A stretch of 10,600 nucleotides of DNA, taken from NCBI GenBank assembly GCA_002383425.1, contig DFYV01000128.1:1-10600 (forward strand), given 5' to 3'. Source of the stretch: Bacteroidales bacterium UBA4073 (GTDB lineage: Bacteria; Bacteroidota; Bacteroidia; Bacteroidales; Tenuifilaceae). The number at the start of each line of letters is the position of its first letter. The stretch's first letter is position 1. The notes under the pieces were generated by a model. The model saw nothing but the letters and a program-made list of their open reading frames with translations, made no database searches and was not told the DNA's origin. Below, piece by piece: positions 1 through 5,869 of this stretch. The position numbers and the translations under genes are program-made.

Positions 1-99
1 ATTCACAAAGACCACGAAGATTGTATGTGTTTGTATTTTAACATCTTAATCCATGAGAATTAAGTGCGAAACATTAGGAAGTTATATAAAAGAACCCTC

Positions 100-185
100 T
101 TTGACCCGAAGGGTCAAACATCAATAACCCCCGATAGTATCGGTGGGGAAACGACAACACAAATCATCAACCCCGAAGGGGTTGA
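100..185. repeat. Cluster of REP-like palindromes with GAA loops
   Basis: Two perfect 8-bp-stem hairpins share the form stem-GAA-stem: TTTGACCC-GAA-GGGTCAAA at 100-118 and TCAACCCC-GAA-GGGGTTGA at 167-185. Both are followed by a similar AACAT tail. Between them lies an imperfect palindrome (128-147) with arms CCGATA and TATCGG. Such ACCCC-GAA-GGGGT palindromes are, from memory, frequent in Bacteroidota intergenic DNA and fit REP sequences of the kind moved by Y1 (RAYT) transposases. No RAYT gene is in the window. They could also act as terminators, but no gene end lies nearby. Confidence 0.6.
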
Positions 186-305
186 ACATTAGAGCAAGTA
201 CCATTCATCCTAAAAACGAAAATGGCGATTCTTGGATCCACATGAAAAATGAAGTTACATAAGAGACAGGACTTATCAATAGATTTTAAAAAAGTAAAAC
301 CTAAA

Positions 306-368
306 ACCGCTACGCGGTAATAAAACTATGGTTTTCCCTTTCCTACATAACCATATCGCCTACGGCGA
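306..368. repeat. Paired-hairpin (REPIN-like) element
   Basis: The hairpin ACCGC-TAC-GCGGT (306-318) and the hairpin TCGCC-TAC-GGCGA (356-368) share the same TAC loop and frame an inner inverted repeat, TATGGTT (327-333) with AACCATA (349-355), plus a spacer containing CCTACATAA. The nested symmetry makes the whole 63 bases foldable as one unit. This is the architecture of a REPIN (two REPs in inverted orientation). I recall related CTACGGGG-type elements in Bacteroidota but could not search for them. Confidence 0.6.
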
Positions 369-385
369 ATAAAGAATTGTATCAA

Positions 386-553
386 TGAGTACTGTATAAA
401 AAGCCAAAATACATTATAAATGATGGCCCTCGTAAAGAACGCCAGCAACGCAGGGTGTTTAATTTCAGTGATTTATAAGTTTACCTAACGACTTACGTTA
501 AACGTTAAACGTTAAACGTTAAAATTTAAATGTTAAATGTTAAATGTTAAACA
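386..553 (+). repeat. TIR-element A: terminal motif, conserved head and ten heptamers
   Basis: It opens with the 18-bp terminal motif (386-403). A head region (404-483) clearly matches the head of element B at 8369-8451, sharing AAAAAGCCAAA, the ATTA-AAATGAT core, the GTAAA-AACGC block and the TTTATA-TTTAC block. Ten 7-bp units follow in strict register (484-553); the core units are TTAAACG repeated three times and then TTAAATG repeated three times. The last unit abuts another terminal motif at 554. There is no inverted terminal motif to close this copy before 554, so it seems to have been interrupted by or fused to the next element. Confidence 0.7.
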
Positions 554-824
554 TGAGTTGAGTCTAAAAAGTAAAAAATGAAATCTTTTTAACCCCGTTG
601 GATATGTGCTTAATTTAGAAAACGTTGCGCTTTATCATATAAATTATCAAACGTGGTTAACCGCTGAGAGCCGCAAAGGATTTGCGCAGAGTGCCGCAGA
701 GTATTGATTTTCAACACAAAATAGTTCTCTGTGCCTGCCCCGTAGCGAGGCGTATCGGGGGTTCTCTGCGTTTTCTCTATGAACTCTGCGGTTAAACAAA
801 AAATGCCTTTTTAAACTGGTCTCA
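554..824. repeat. TIR-element E: inverted-repeat element with CGCAGAG arms
   Basis: Inverted 18-bp terminal motifs bound it: 554-571 on plus and 807-824 on minus. Inside is a long imperfect palindrome. GGTTAACCGCTGAG (655-668) pairs with the complement of 784-797 at 12 of 14 positions. CGCAGAG occurs twice in plus orientation on the left (685-691, 695-701) and twice in minus orientation on the right (764-770, 784-790). A smaller CCCCG/CGGGG palindrome sits near the centre (738-760). The CCGCAGAG type of repeat is common in Bacteroidota intergenic DNA as far as I recall. A 60-codon minus ORF inside it is a by-product. Confidence 0.6.
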
Positions 825-830
825 AACATC

Positions 831-900
831 TTAGACCTTACGAATCACGCCTTACGCCCTACACCTAACGCATCACTTTTAACGTTTAACGCCTTACGCC
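831..900 (-). repeat. Heptamer array, ten units, minus orientation
   Basis: Ten 7-bp units in unbroken register read on the minus strand as GGCGTAA-like units (on plus TTACGCC, TAACGCC, TCACGCC and so on). It starts 6 bp outside the terminal motif at 807-824. It is the same heptamer family as at 484-553, 4944-5146, 5906-6045 and 8452-8486. Confidence 0.7.
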
Positions 901-1037
901 TATAAACATTTTAGATAGTGGCTATAATTGTTAAATGATTGAAGTTCGGTTTTTGGGTATTAATGTTTCAAACCTCCTTAAAACCTCACTCACCCGGTAA
1001 ATTCCACATCATTCCTTACCATTTGGCTTTAACTTTT
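901..1037. other. Remaining spacer between repeats and ndk
   Basis: AT-rich sequence with no gene and no clear repeat that I can recognise. It follows the ndk stop codon on the minus strand. I see no strong hairpin plus T-tract that would serve as an ndk terminator. Confidence 0.4.
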
Positions 1038-1457
1038 TTAGTATATCTCCCTCTTGGAGAAAAAGAAACTCCACTCTCGCTCGGCATTCTCGTTACTGTC
1101 GGCAGCATGAATGGCATTATAGGTGGTATTTGTTCCATACTTCCGCCTGATGGTACCCTCCTCGGCCTGAGCGGGATCGGTTTTGCCTATTAGTTTCCGG
1201 AGCGATGCTACGGCATCATCCCGTTCAAGAACCATGGCCATTACGGGCCCTGAACTCATAAACGTAGTCAACCTGTCGAAAAACTCCTTCCCCTTATGGA
1301 TGTCGTAGAACTGTTCAGCTTTCGACTTGGTGAGCATGGTAATTTTAATCCCCCTCAACTTAAAACCAGCCTTGAGAATTTCAAGCAAAATATCGCTTAC
1401 AGTATCGCTTTTAAAAGCATCGGGTTTTATCATACAAAAAGTGAAACGTGTATTCAT
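1038..1457 (-). CDS. ndk: Nucleoside diphosphate kinase
   Basis: Cytoplasmic enzyme that moves the gamma phosphate of a nucleoside triphosphate (usually ATP) to a nucleoside diphosphate through a phospho-histidine, balancing NTP and dNTP pools. The 139 residues match the usual length of bacterial NDKs. The N-terminal FCMIKPDAF (7-15) is the family's nucleotide-site beta strand and Lys; FMSSGPVMAMVLE (66-78), the RKLIGKTDPAQAEEGTIR stretch (87-104) and NAIHAADS (114-121) follow, with the active-site His at 117. The start ATG (1455-1457) gives the standard short N-terminus. It is divergent from the DHH phosphoesterase gene with 86 bp between the starts. On the minus strand a TTTTG box (1506-1510) and TATTTTAG (1479-1486) are 19 bp apart, a good fit to the Bacteroidota -33/-7 promoter. 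Nothing is unusual. Confidence 0.97.
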   Translation of the reverse strand: MNTRFTFCMIKPDAFKSDTVSDILLEILKAGFKLRGIKITMLTKSKAEQFYDIHKGKEFFDRLTTFMSSGPVMAMVLERDDAVASLRKLIGKTDPAQAEEGTIRRKYGTNTTYNAIHAADSNENAEREWSFFFSKREIY

Positions 1458-1478
1458 ATCGCCTTTAAATTAATTTTT

Positions 1479-1510
1479 CTAAAATAGTAAATACTAAATT
1501 AAACCCAAAA
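1479..1510 (-). promoter_or_regulatory. Probable ndk promoter (Bacteroidota type)
   Basis: On the minus strand TTTTG (1506-1510), a 19-bp spacer and TATTTTAG (1479-1486) match the -33 TTTG / -7 TAnnTTTG pattern except at one -7 position. The predicted transcript would start around 1472, leaving a leader of about 15 nt. Inferred from sequence only. Confidence 0.45.
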
Positions 1511-1512
1511 TA

Positions 1513-1520
1513 TATCTTTG
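1513..1520 (+). promoter_or_regulatory. Probable -7 element of the nrnA operon
   Basis: TATCTTTG is an exact match to TAnnTTTG, 24 bp before the ATG at 1544. No clear -33 TTTG lies 19-21 bp upstream. It sits only 2 bp from the divergent ndk -33 box, so the two promoters occupy the same short interval and could compete. Confidence 0.45.
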
Positions 1521-1543
1521 TAAACAACTAAAAAAACAAACGG

Positions 1544-2566
1544 ATGCCGCAAATGGATAAAAGTCAACTTGACGAGTTAAAGAGAACGATTGAGGCTTCA
1601 CCGAACATAGTAATAACCACCCACCATAACCCCGATGGCGATGCCATTGGTTCAGTGCTTGGGCTTTACCACGCCTTAAAGGCCGTAGGGGTAAATTCGC
1701 AAATGGTTACCCCAAATGGATTCCCCGATTTTTTGGGCTGGTTACCCGACGCTGACAAAATAGTGCACTACTCAAAGGATAAAAAACTTGTTGAAGACAT
1801 TTTTGGTAAAGCTGATTTGATATTCTGCCTCGATTTTAACGGGTTTAAACGGGTTGAGGATATGGCCGAATCATTGGAGAAATCGCCTGCCAAGCGTGTA
1901 CTTATCGATCACCATCCCAATCCCGAAAGCCAATTTAACATTTCAATTTCATTTACCGAGGTAAGCTCAACAGCCGAGTTGATTTATGAAGTGATTGAAA
2001 GCCTTTACACCGATAAGGCAATAACGTATAGCTGCGCTGTTTGCCTTTATACAGGCATCATGACCGACACAGGCTCGTTCAGCTATGCTTGTTCCCGTGA
2101 GCGCACCTTTGCCATTGCTGGCAAGTTGATAGCCAAAGGCGTTAACGTTGAAGAGGTACAAGGAATGGTTTACAACAACTTTTCCGAAAACCGTATGCGC
2201 CTCCTGGGATTTTCGTTGGCTGAACGTATGAAGGTGTACCCCCAGCATCATGCAGCCTGCATTTGGCTATCGCGTAGCGACTTGAATAAGTTTAAGCATC
2301 AGGTTGGCGATACCGAAGGATTTGTTAACTATCCGCTATCGATTAAGGGCATTGTTTTTTCTATCTTGTTTACCGAAAACGAAGGGTTTGTGAAAGTTTC
2401 GCTCCGCTCCAGAGGCAATTTTGCAGTCAACACTTTCGCTAAACTTTACTACCAGGGGGGTGGACATAAAAATGCGGCAGGGGGTAAAGCATTCATGAGC
2501 ATCGACCAGGCAGTCAAACAGTTCGAGGATCTTATTGCAATACATTCCGCAGAGCTAAACTCGTAA
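1544..2566 (+). CDS. nrnA: DHH-family phosphoesterase, NrnA-type oligoribonuclease / pAp phosphatase
   Basis: Family members degrade 2-5-nt RNA oligomers (nanoRNA), linear cyclic-dinucleotide products such as pGpG or pApA, and often 3'-phosphoadenosine 5'-phosphate, using two metal ions in the cytoplasm. The 340 residues match NrnA-like proteins. The DHH domain shows NPDGDAIGS (29-37, metal Asp 31 and 33), LDFN (96-99, Asp 97), DHHP (122-125) and GIMTDTGSF (171-179). The DHHA1 domain ends with GGGHKNAAGG (305-314), the substrate-binding glycine-rich loop. All catalytic residues are present. The start is ATG 1544; an in-frame ATG at 1553 is an alternative that loses three residues. It heads the operon, with only 3 bp between its stop and the next start. 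Pairing with ndk and a GldI-like gene is, from memory, a conserved Bacteroidota order. Substrate preference cannot be read from the sequence. Confidence 0.9.
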   Translation: MPQMDKSQLDELKRTIEASPNIVITTHHNPDGDAIGSVLGLYHALKAVGVNSQMVTPNGFPDFLGWLPDADKIVHYSKDKKLVEDIFGKADLIFCLDFNGFKRVEDMAESLEKSPAKRVLIDHHPNPESQFNISISFTEVSSTAELIYEVIESLYTDKAITYSCAVCLYTGIMTDTGSFSYACSRERTFAIAGKLIAKGVNVEEVQGMVYNNFSENRMRLLGFSLAERMKVYPQHHAACIWLSRSDLNKFKHQVGDTEGFVNYPLSIKGIVFSILFTENEGFVKVSLRSRGNFAVNTFAKLYYQGGGHKNAAGGKAFMSIDQAVKQFEDLIAIHSAELNS

Positions 2567-2569
2567 AGT

Positions 2570-3100
2570 ATGGTAAAACTTTCATCCATAATATTGCTCA
2601 TGTCAATTACACTCGTGGCGTGCAACACATCAACCCATAATAGAGTTGAACCCACAAAGTCAATTCCACATATCAAGCAAAAACTCACGGGGATCAATTA
2701 CGAATTAACCGAAAAAGATAAAGCGTTAATTAAAGACTACATTAGTAGGCACAAGCTAACCATGAAGGAGACCCCAAGCGGATTATTCATTTATGTCTAT
2801 GGTAATGGTTCAGGGTTGCCCCCAAAAAATGGCGATCGGGTAACCTATTACTACCGTGTTACACTTCTGGATGGAACAGAATGTTACAAGTCGGAACCAA
2901 CCAAGCCAGAAAGTTTTATTGTGGGACATGGTGGTGTTGAAAGAGGGCTGGAGGAGGGCATAACGTTTATGCGTAAAGGACAAAAAGCACTGTTTATACT
3001 CCCCCCCCACCTGGCCCATGGTTTAATTGGCGATCTGGATAAAATACCACCCCGTTCATCGGTTGTCTACGAGATTGAACTAATTGGTGTGGAGCATTGA
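2570..3100 (+). CDS. FKBP-type peptidyl-prolyl isomerase lipoprotein, GldI-like
   Basis: A periplasm-facing lipoprotein of 176 residues. The signal peptide ends in a lipobox LVAC with the lipidated Cys at 18, followed by a linker and helix (about 19-65) and one FKBP-type domain (about 66-176). Visible hallmarks are NGDRVTYYYRVTLLDGTE, VERGLEEGITFMRKGQKA, the LPPHLAHG loop and the final VVYEIELIGV strand. The Phe-Asp pair of active FKBPs is absent (ECYKSE instead) and AYG is AHG, so prolyl isomerase activity is doubtful. Length, lipidation and position after ndk and a DHH phosphoesterase match GldI, the lipoprotein needed for gliding and type IX secretion in Flavobacterium; non-gliding relatives also carry it, so gliding is not implied. 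The start is 3 bp after the nrnA stop. A run of eight Cs (3001-3008) lies within the HLAHG-loop codons. It could equally be a generic periplasmic foldase. Confidence 0.85.
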   Translation: MVKLSSIILLMSITLVACNTSTHNRVEPTKSIPHIKQKLTGINYELTEKDKALIKDYISRHKLTMKETPSGLFIYVYGNGSGLPPKNGDRVTYYYRVTLLDGTECYKSEPTKPESFIVGHGGVERGLEEGITFMRKGQKALFILPPHLAHGLIGDLDKIPPRSSVVYEIELIGVEH

Positions 3101-3160
3101 AATATTTTCTATTTTTACACTGAAGAAATTGAAATCAAACTGAAATTAAATCCACCGAAA

Positions 3161-4051
3161 ATGTCAGTAAAGCGCCTGCTAATTCCCGCCGTATGTACCC
3201 TTTTAGTATTCACGGCATGCTCAAACAGATCAAAGCTTTTCCCCGGATACAGTGTAACCAATACCGGCATACATTACAAGTTAATTGCCCTTGGCGAAAA
3301 CGATACACCGGCATCGGTCGAAAATTATGTAACAGCCATAATTGCTTATAGAACTGTAAACGACTCCCTTTTTTTTCATGGCGTTAGGCAGTTCCAGCTT
3401 ACCGCACCCGAGTACGAAGGCTCAATAGATGAATGTTTTTTAATGCTTAATACTGGCGATAGCGCATCGTTTTATATACAGGCTGACCCCTTTTTTACTA
3501 AAACACTTGAAACCGCACTACCAAAATTTATCAATCCCGGCGATTTCATGAGAGTTGATATCAAACTTCTTGAAGTAAAATCGGCTGAAGAATTCCAAAA
3601 AGAAATGGAAGCTTTCATGAGCTGGATAAACGATTTTGGCGAATACGAAAAGGTAATCCTAAAGCAATACCTCGATGGGCAAAAGGTTGATGTTCAACCC
3701 ACCAGTTCGGGACTTTACATTGTTCATCAGCTAAAAACACAGCGCAGCCAGGTTGAAATTGGCGATACAGTCACCATCCATTACGAGGGGCGTTTTCTTA
3801 ATGGCAAACCATTCGACTCAACACGTAGGCGGGGTGAGCCTTTCCAATTCGTTTACGGGCAGAAATGGCAGGTAATTCCTGGGATAGAAGAAGCCATTGG
3901 GCAAATGCGAGAAGGCGAAAAAGCAATGCTAATTGTACCATCGCACTTGGCTTTTGGGCAGCAGGGCAACTCCAATGGAATGATTCCCGCATTCACCTCG
4001 GTTATTTTTGAACTTGAAATATTAGAGGTTAAGAAAGGATTGGTACAATGA
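3161..4051 (+). CDS. Two-domain FKBP-type peptidyl-prolyl isomerase lipoprotein
   Basis: A 296-residue lipoprotein with lipobox FTAC (Cys 20). The N-terminal half (about 30-145) is a degenerate FKBP-like domain with little but the fold pattern left (LNTGDSASFYI, PGDFMRVDIKLLEV). The C-terminal half (about 201-290) is a near-canonical FKBP: HYEG with Tyr 208, FDST with Phe 218 and Asp 219, Phe 230, VIPG with Val 238 and Ile 239, LAFG with Phe 265 (usually Tyr), and VIFELEIL with Phe 283. The Trp at the floor of the pocket is replaced by Ile 242. It is therefore the most likely active isomerase of the cluster, acting on prolines in exported proteins. It lies 60 bp after the previous gene; that gap holds TATTTTTA (3110-3117), a possible weak -7 box. 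The stop overlaps the next start in ATGA, implying translational coupling. Confidence 0.9.
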   Translation: MSVKRLLIPAVCTLLVFTACSNRSKLFPGYSVTNTGIHYKLIALGENDTPASVENYVTAIIAYRTVNDSLFFHGVRQFQLTAPEYEGSIDECFLMLNTGDSASFYIQADPFFTKTLETALPKFINPGDFMRVDIKLLEVKSAEEFQKEMEAFMSWINDFGEYEKVILKQYLDGQKVDVQPTSSGLYIVHQLKTQRSQVEIGDTVTIHYEGRFLNGKPFDSTRRRGEPFQFVYGQKWQVIPGIEEAIGQMREGEKAMLIVPSHLAFGQQGNSNGMIPAFTSVIFELEILEVKKGLVQ

Positions 4052-4944
4052 GATTAGCTATTTGGGGATTTGCTTTAAGCCTTCTACCAGCTATGGTGTC
4101 GTGCGATAACTCCCTGGAAACCGACAAGCGCGCCCAGGAGGATAAAAGTATTGAAAGTTATATCAGCTCAAAGGGCTGGAACTACACAAAAGACAACGGG
4201 GTTTACCATGTTGCCCAAACCAAATCGTATGGTTATGAGGTTAACTATGGCGATACCATTCTTTTCTGGTATAAAGGCTATACCATAAAATCGCCCCTAC
4301 AGATTTTTGACACCAACATAAAATCGGTTGCCATAGAAGCTAAGCTCGACACCGTAGTACGAAAATTTGAACCTGTTAAGGCGATAGTTGACGCTACCCC
4401 ATTACTCAGTGGCTTAAGCAATGGCTTGCTCCTTTGCCGGGAAAACCAGAATGCAACCATACTTTTCCCATCAAATTTTGGATATGCTGATAACCATATT
4501 GGTTCAATTGAACCTTGGTCGTCACTGGCATTCGACATTGAAATTATTTACCTGAATGGTCCTGGCAAGGTTACAGAACAAGAGCTGTTCGGCACTCTTG
4601 ACCTAACAAGCTATAATTTGCATTCCAGCGGGCTTTACTATAAACATGTTATCGATACCGGACAAACCTATCCAGCCGATACCAGTATGGTATATGGCAG
4701 CTACACTGTTAAACAAATAAACGGTAATGAAGTGGAGAACTATTCTACCAGTTCTGAACCTCTCGATTTAAGCACTGTAACTTTCGAAGCTATTCGCATA
4801 GGTTTTTCGCTAACATCGGTTAGCGGCATAATTTCAATTATTGCCCCATCGCCCTTGGCTTATGGGAAAAAAGGCACAGCATTAGTTGCACCATATACGC
4901 CGGTAGAAATAACTATCAAACTTGATAGTATTAAAACCCGTTAG
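4048..4944 (+). CDS. Two-domain degenerate FKBP-like lipoprotein
   Basis: A 298-residue lipoprotein with lipobox MVSC (Cys 19). Two FKBP-like domains follow. The first (about 55-172) has VNYGDTILFWYKGYT, a LLSGLSNGLLL helix and a SLAFDIEIIYL final strand. The second (about 190-296) has SSGLYYKH, a SPLAYGKKGT loop and YTPVEITIKLDSI. The first domain has IFDT, but the VIPG pocket motif is missing from both, so the protein is probably a binding or scaffold module rather than a strong isomerase. It starts within the ATGA overlap with the upstream gene. The last codons and the stop (4937-4944) already lie in the register of the heptamer array that follows, so the array seems to have supplied the very C-terminus (Thr-Arg-stop). 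Function is inferred from fold only. Confidence 0.85.
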   Translation: MRLAIWGFALSLLPAMVSCDNSLETDKRAQEDKSIESYISSKGWNYTKDNGVYHVAQTKSYGYEVNYGDTILFWYKGYTIKSPLQIFDTNIKSVAIEAKLDTVVRKFEPVKAIVDATPLLSGLSNGLLLCRENQNATILFPSNFGYADNHIGSIEPWSSLAFDIEIIYLNGPGKVTEQELFGTLDLTSYNLHSSGLYYKHVIDTGQTYPADTSMVYGSYTVKQINGNEVENYSTSSEPLDLSTVTFEAIRIGFSLTSVSGIISIIAPSPLAYGKKGTALVAPYTPVEITIKLDSIKTR

Positions 4945-5146
4945 GCGTGAAGCGTGAGACGAATGGCGTTAGACGTTGGGCGTTGGGCGAGAGACATGAG
5001 ACGTGAGACGTTAGGCGTTAAACGTGAGGCATAAGGCGTTGGGCGTTTGGTGTTTGGTGTAAGATGTAAAATGTAAAATGTAAGGCGTAAGGCATAAGGC
5101 GTTAGACATAAGACGTTTAACTTTTAACATTTAACGTTTAACGTTA
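4944..5146. repeat. Heptamer array, 29 units in unbroken register (element C)
   Basis: 29 consecutive 7-bp units without a single indel. The consensus is close to RRCGTWR (for example GGCGTTA, GACGTGA, GGCATAA, AATGTAA, AACGTTT). At unit positions 3-4, CG occurs 18 times, CA 5, TG 5, CT once and TA never. One more in-register unit (4937-4943) extends into the upstream coding sequence. The array runs into the head of element C (5147-5185) and a minus-orientation terminal motif (5186-5203). Nothing in this intergenic stretch looks coding. Confidence 0.85.
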
Positions 5147-5250
5147 TTGTTTTTTACAAGAAACATTATTCCTAATGAAATTTGCCTTTTTAGATTGGAC
5201 TCATTATTGAGCAGCGTATGAAATTCATTTTTTTTTTGTAAGTTTGTATA
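5147..5250. repeat. Element C head, terminal motif and promoter; first copy of a near-identical direct repeat
   Basis: Positions 5140-5246 match 6039-6144 almost base for base. I see single substitutions at CATTATT/CACTATT and GTATG/GTAAG, and length variation only in the T-rich tract. The repeat covers the element head, the terminal motif CTTTTTAGATTGGACTCA (5186-5203), an outer flank with ATTGAGCAGCGTA, and the promoter-like TAAGTTTG. The head on the minus strand matches that of element B (CAAATTTCATTAG, TTCTTGTAAAAAAC). Confidence 0.85.
5239..5246 (+). promoter_or_regulatory. Probable -7 element for the nucleotidyltransferase cassette
   Basis: TAAGTTTG matches TAnnTTTG exactly, 26 bp before the ATG at 5272, after a T-rich tract. 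No -33 TTTG is at the usual distance. The same box precedes the FKBP gene at 6165, at the end of the direct repeat. Confidence 0.45.
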
Positions 5251-5271
5251 AGCAAAGTCAATAAAATCATT

Positions 5272-5472
5272 ATGTCTGATTTCAGCACCATTGATAAAAC
5301 CTTCGTACGCAAGGGAAAAATAAAAGAGCAAGGCAACGATTTTCTGTTCTGGCAATCGCAACCATACGAAATCAGGCTAGCAACAATCGAACAGATTAGG
5401 AACGAGTACAACACATGGAAATATGGTTCTGAACAAGGATTTCAGAGAGTTTATCGCATTGTTAAACGCTAA
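5272..5472 (+). CDS. Small protein paired with a nucleotidyltransferase (possible antitoxin-like partner)
   Basis: A basic, soluble 66-residue protein with no signal peptide or membrane segment. It starts MSDFSTIDKTFVRKGKIKEQ, and its C-terminus FQRVYRIVKR is rich in basic and aromatic residues. A helical middle (EIRLATIEQIRNEYNTWKY, about 33-51) is apparent. From memory, similar 60-90-residue proteins ending in FQRVY-IVKR precede nucleotidyltransferase genes throughout Bacteroidota; they are annotated as hypothetical or under unrelated names. The next gene starts 50 bp before this stop in another frame, so the two are translationally coupled. The compact pairing suggests a toxin-antitoxin-like or defence-type module, but nothing in the sequence assigns a biochemical role. 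Confidence 0.75.
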   Translation: MSDFSTIDKTFVRKGKIKEQGNDFLFWQSQPYEIRLATIEQIRNEYNTWKYGSEQGFQRVYRIVKR

Positions 5473-5869
5473 CAGCGTAAAGTACCTCATTGTTGGTGGC
5501 TATGCTGTTGGTTTTCATGGTTACCCACGATATACTAAGGATTTAGATGTATGGATTTTGGCGTCTGAGGAGAATGCCGAGAACATTTTAAAAGCTTTGG
5601 AGCAGTTTGGGTTTAGCGATGTTGGCCTACAGAAGCAAGATTTCCTTAAACCCGATGAATTTGTTCAGCTTGGCTATCCTCCAAACAGAATTGATATTGT
5701 TATGAGCTGTGATGGTGTCGATTTTAATAGTTGCTTTAATTCCAGGAAGGAAGTAATCGTGGATGGTTTAACCATTAATTTTATCGATTTAGAAAACTTA
5801 AAGAAGAATAAAAAAGCATCGGGTCGTCCTCAGGATTTAGCCGATTTGGATAATCTTGAACTTAAGTAA
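5423..5869 (+). CDS. MNT-like nucleotidyltransferase (AbiEii/DUF6036-like)
   Basis: 148 residues of a minimal pol-beta-superfamily nucleotidyltransferase. VGGYAVGFHGYPRYTKDLDVW (24-44) holds the Gly-Gly of the nucleotide loop and the metal-binding pair Asp 40 and Asp 42; NRIDIV (88-93) supplies the third Asp at 91. The C-terminal KKASGRPQDLADLDNL block (130-145) is typical of the AbiEii/DUF6036-like branch, whose members are often toxins of type IV-like or MenT-like systems that modify tRNA or proteins; others have no known target. All catalytic residues are intact. The ATG at 5423 is preferred because relatives, as I recall them, begin close to NKDFREFI and the GG motif then falls at its usual distance. 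It overlaps the upstream small gene by 50 bp. The cassette is bracketed by duplicated repeat and promoter DNA, a sign of recent insertion. Confidence 0.85.
   Translation: MVLNKDFREFIALLNANSVKYLIVGGYAVGFHGYPRYTKDLDVWILASEENAENILKALEQFGFSDVGLQKQDFLKPDEFVQLGYPPNRIDIVMSCDGVDFNSCFNSRKEVIVDGLTINFIDLENLKKNKKASGRPQDLADLDNLELK

Larger units (their letters stand above)
1..385. repeat. Gene-free left part of the long intergenic region: REP-like hairpins and repeat remnants
   Basis: No credible coding sequence is seen on either strand. Positions about 4-23 carry a scrap of the CACGAAG-type repeat. Two near-identical short hairpins (100-118 and 167-185) and an imperfect one (128-147) follow, then about 120 bases (186-305) with no recognisable structure, then a paired-hairpin element (306-368). 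The AT-rich, gene-poor composition and the density of palindromes indicate an accumulation site for small interspersed repeats rather than a decayed gene. Confidence 0.6.

Noticed and set aside
647..829. 60-codon ORF on the minus strand.
   Set aside because: It lies entirely within the CGCAGAG inverted-repeat element and reads as arginine- and histidine-rich repeat translation; no protein family is recognisable.
939..1193. 84-codon plus ORF at the end of ndk.
   Set aside because: Its second half is the antisense of ndk and the first half covers repeat-rich spacer. There is no family signature.
4944..5146. Resemblance of TTTAACG/GTTAGGC heptamers to eukaryotic telomere repeats.
   Set aside because: The units are degenerate, internal, in both orientations and adjoin ordinary bacterial genes; nothing suggests a chromosome end.
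5131..5414. Two minus-strand ORFs of 74-76 codons, one with a matching partner at 6089-6307.
   Set aside because: They run antisense to the small protein and the element head; the recurrence comes from the duplicated DNA, and the shared peptide end has no start context of its own.
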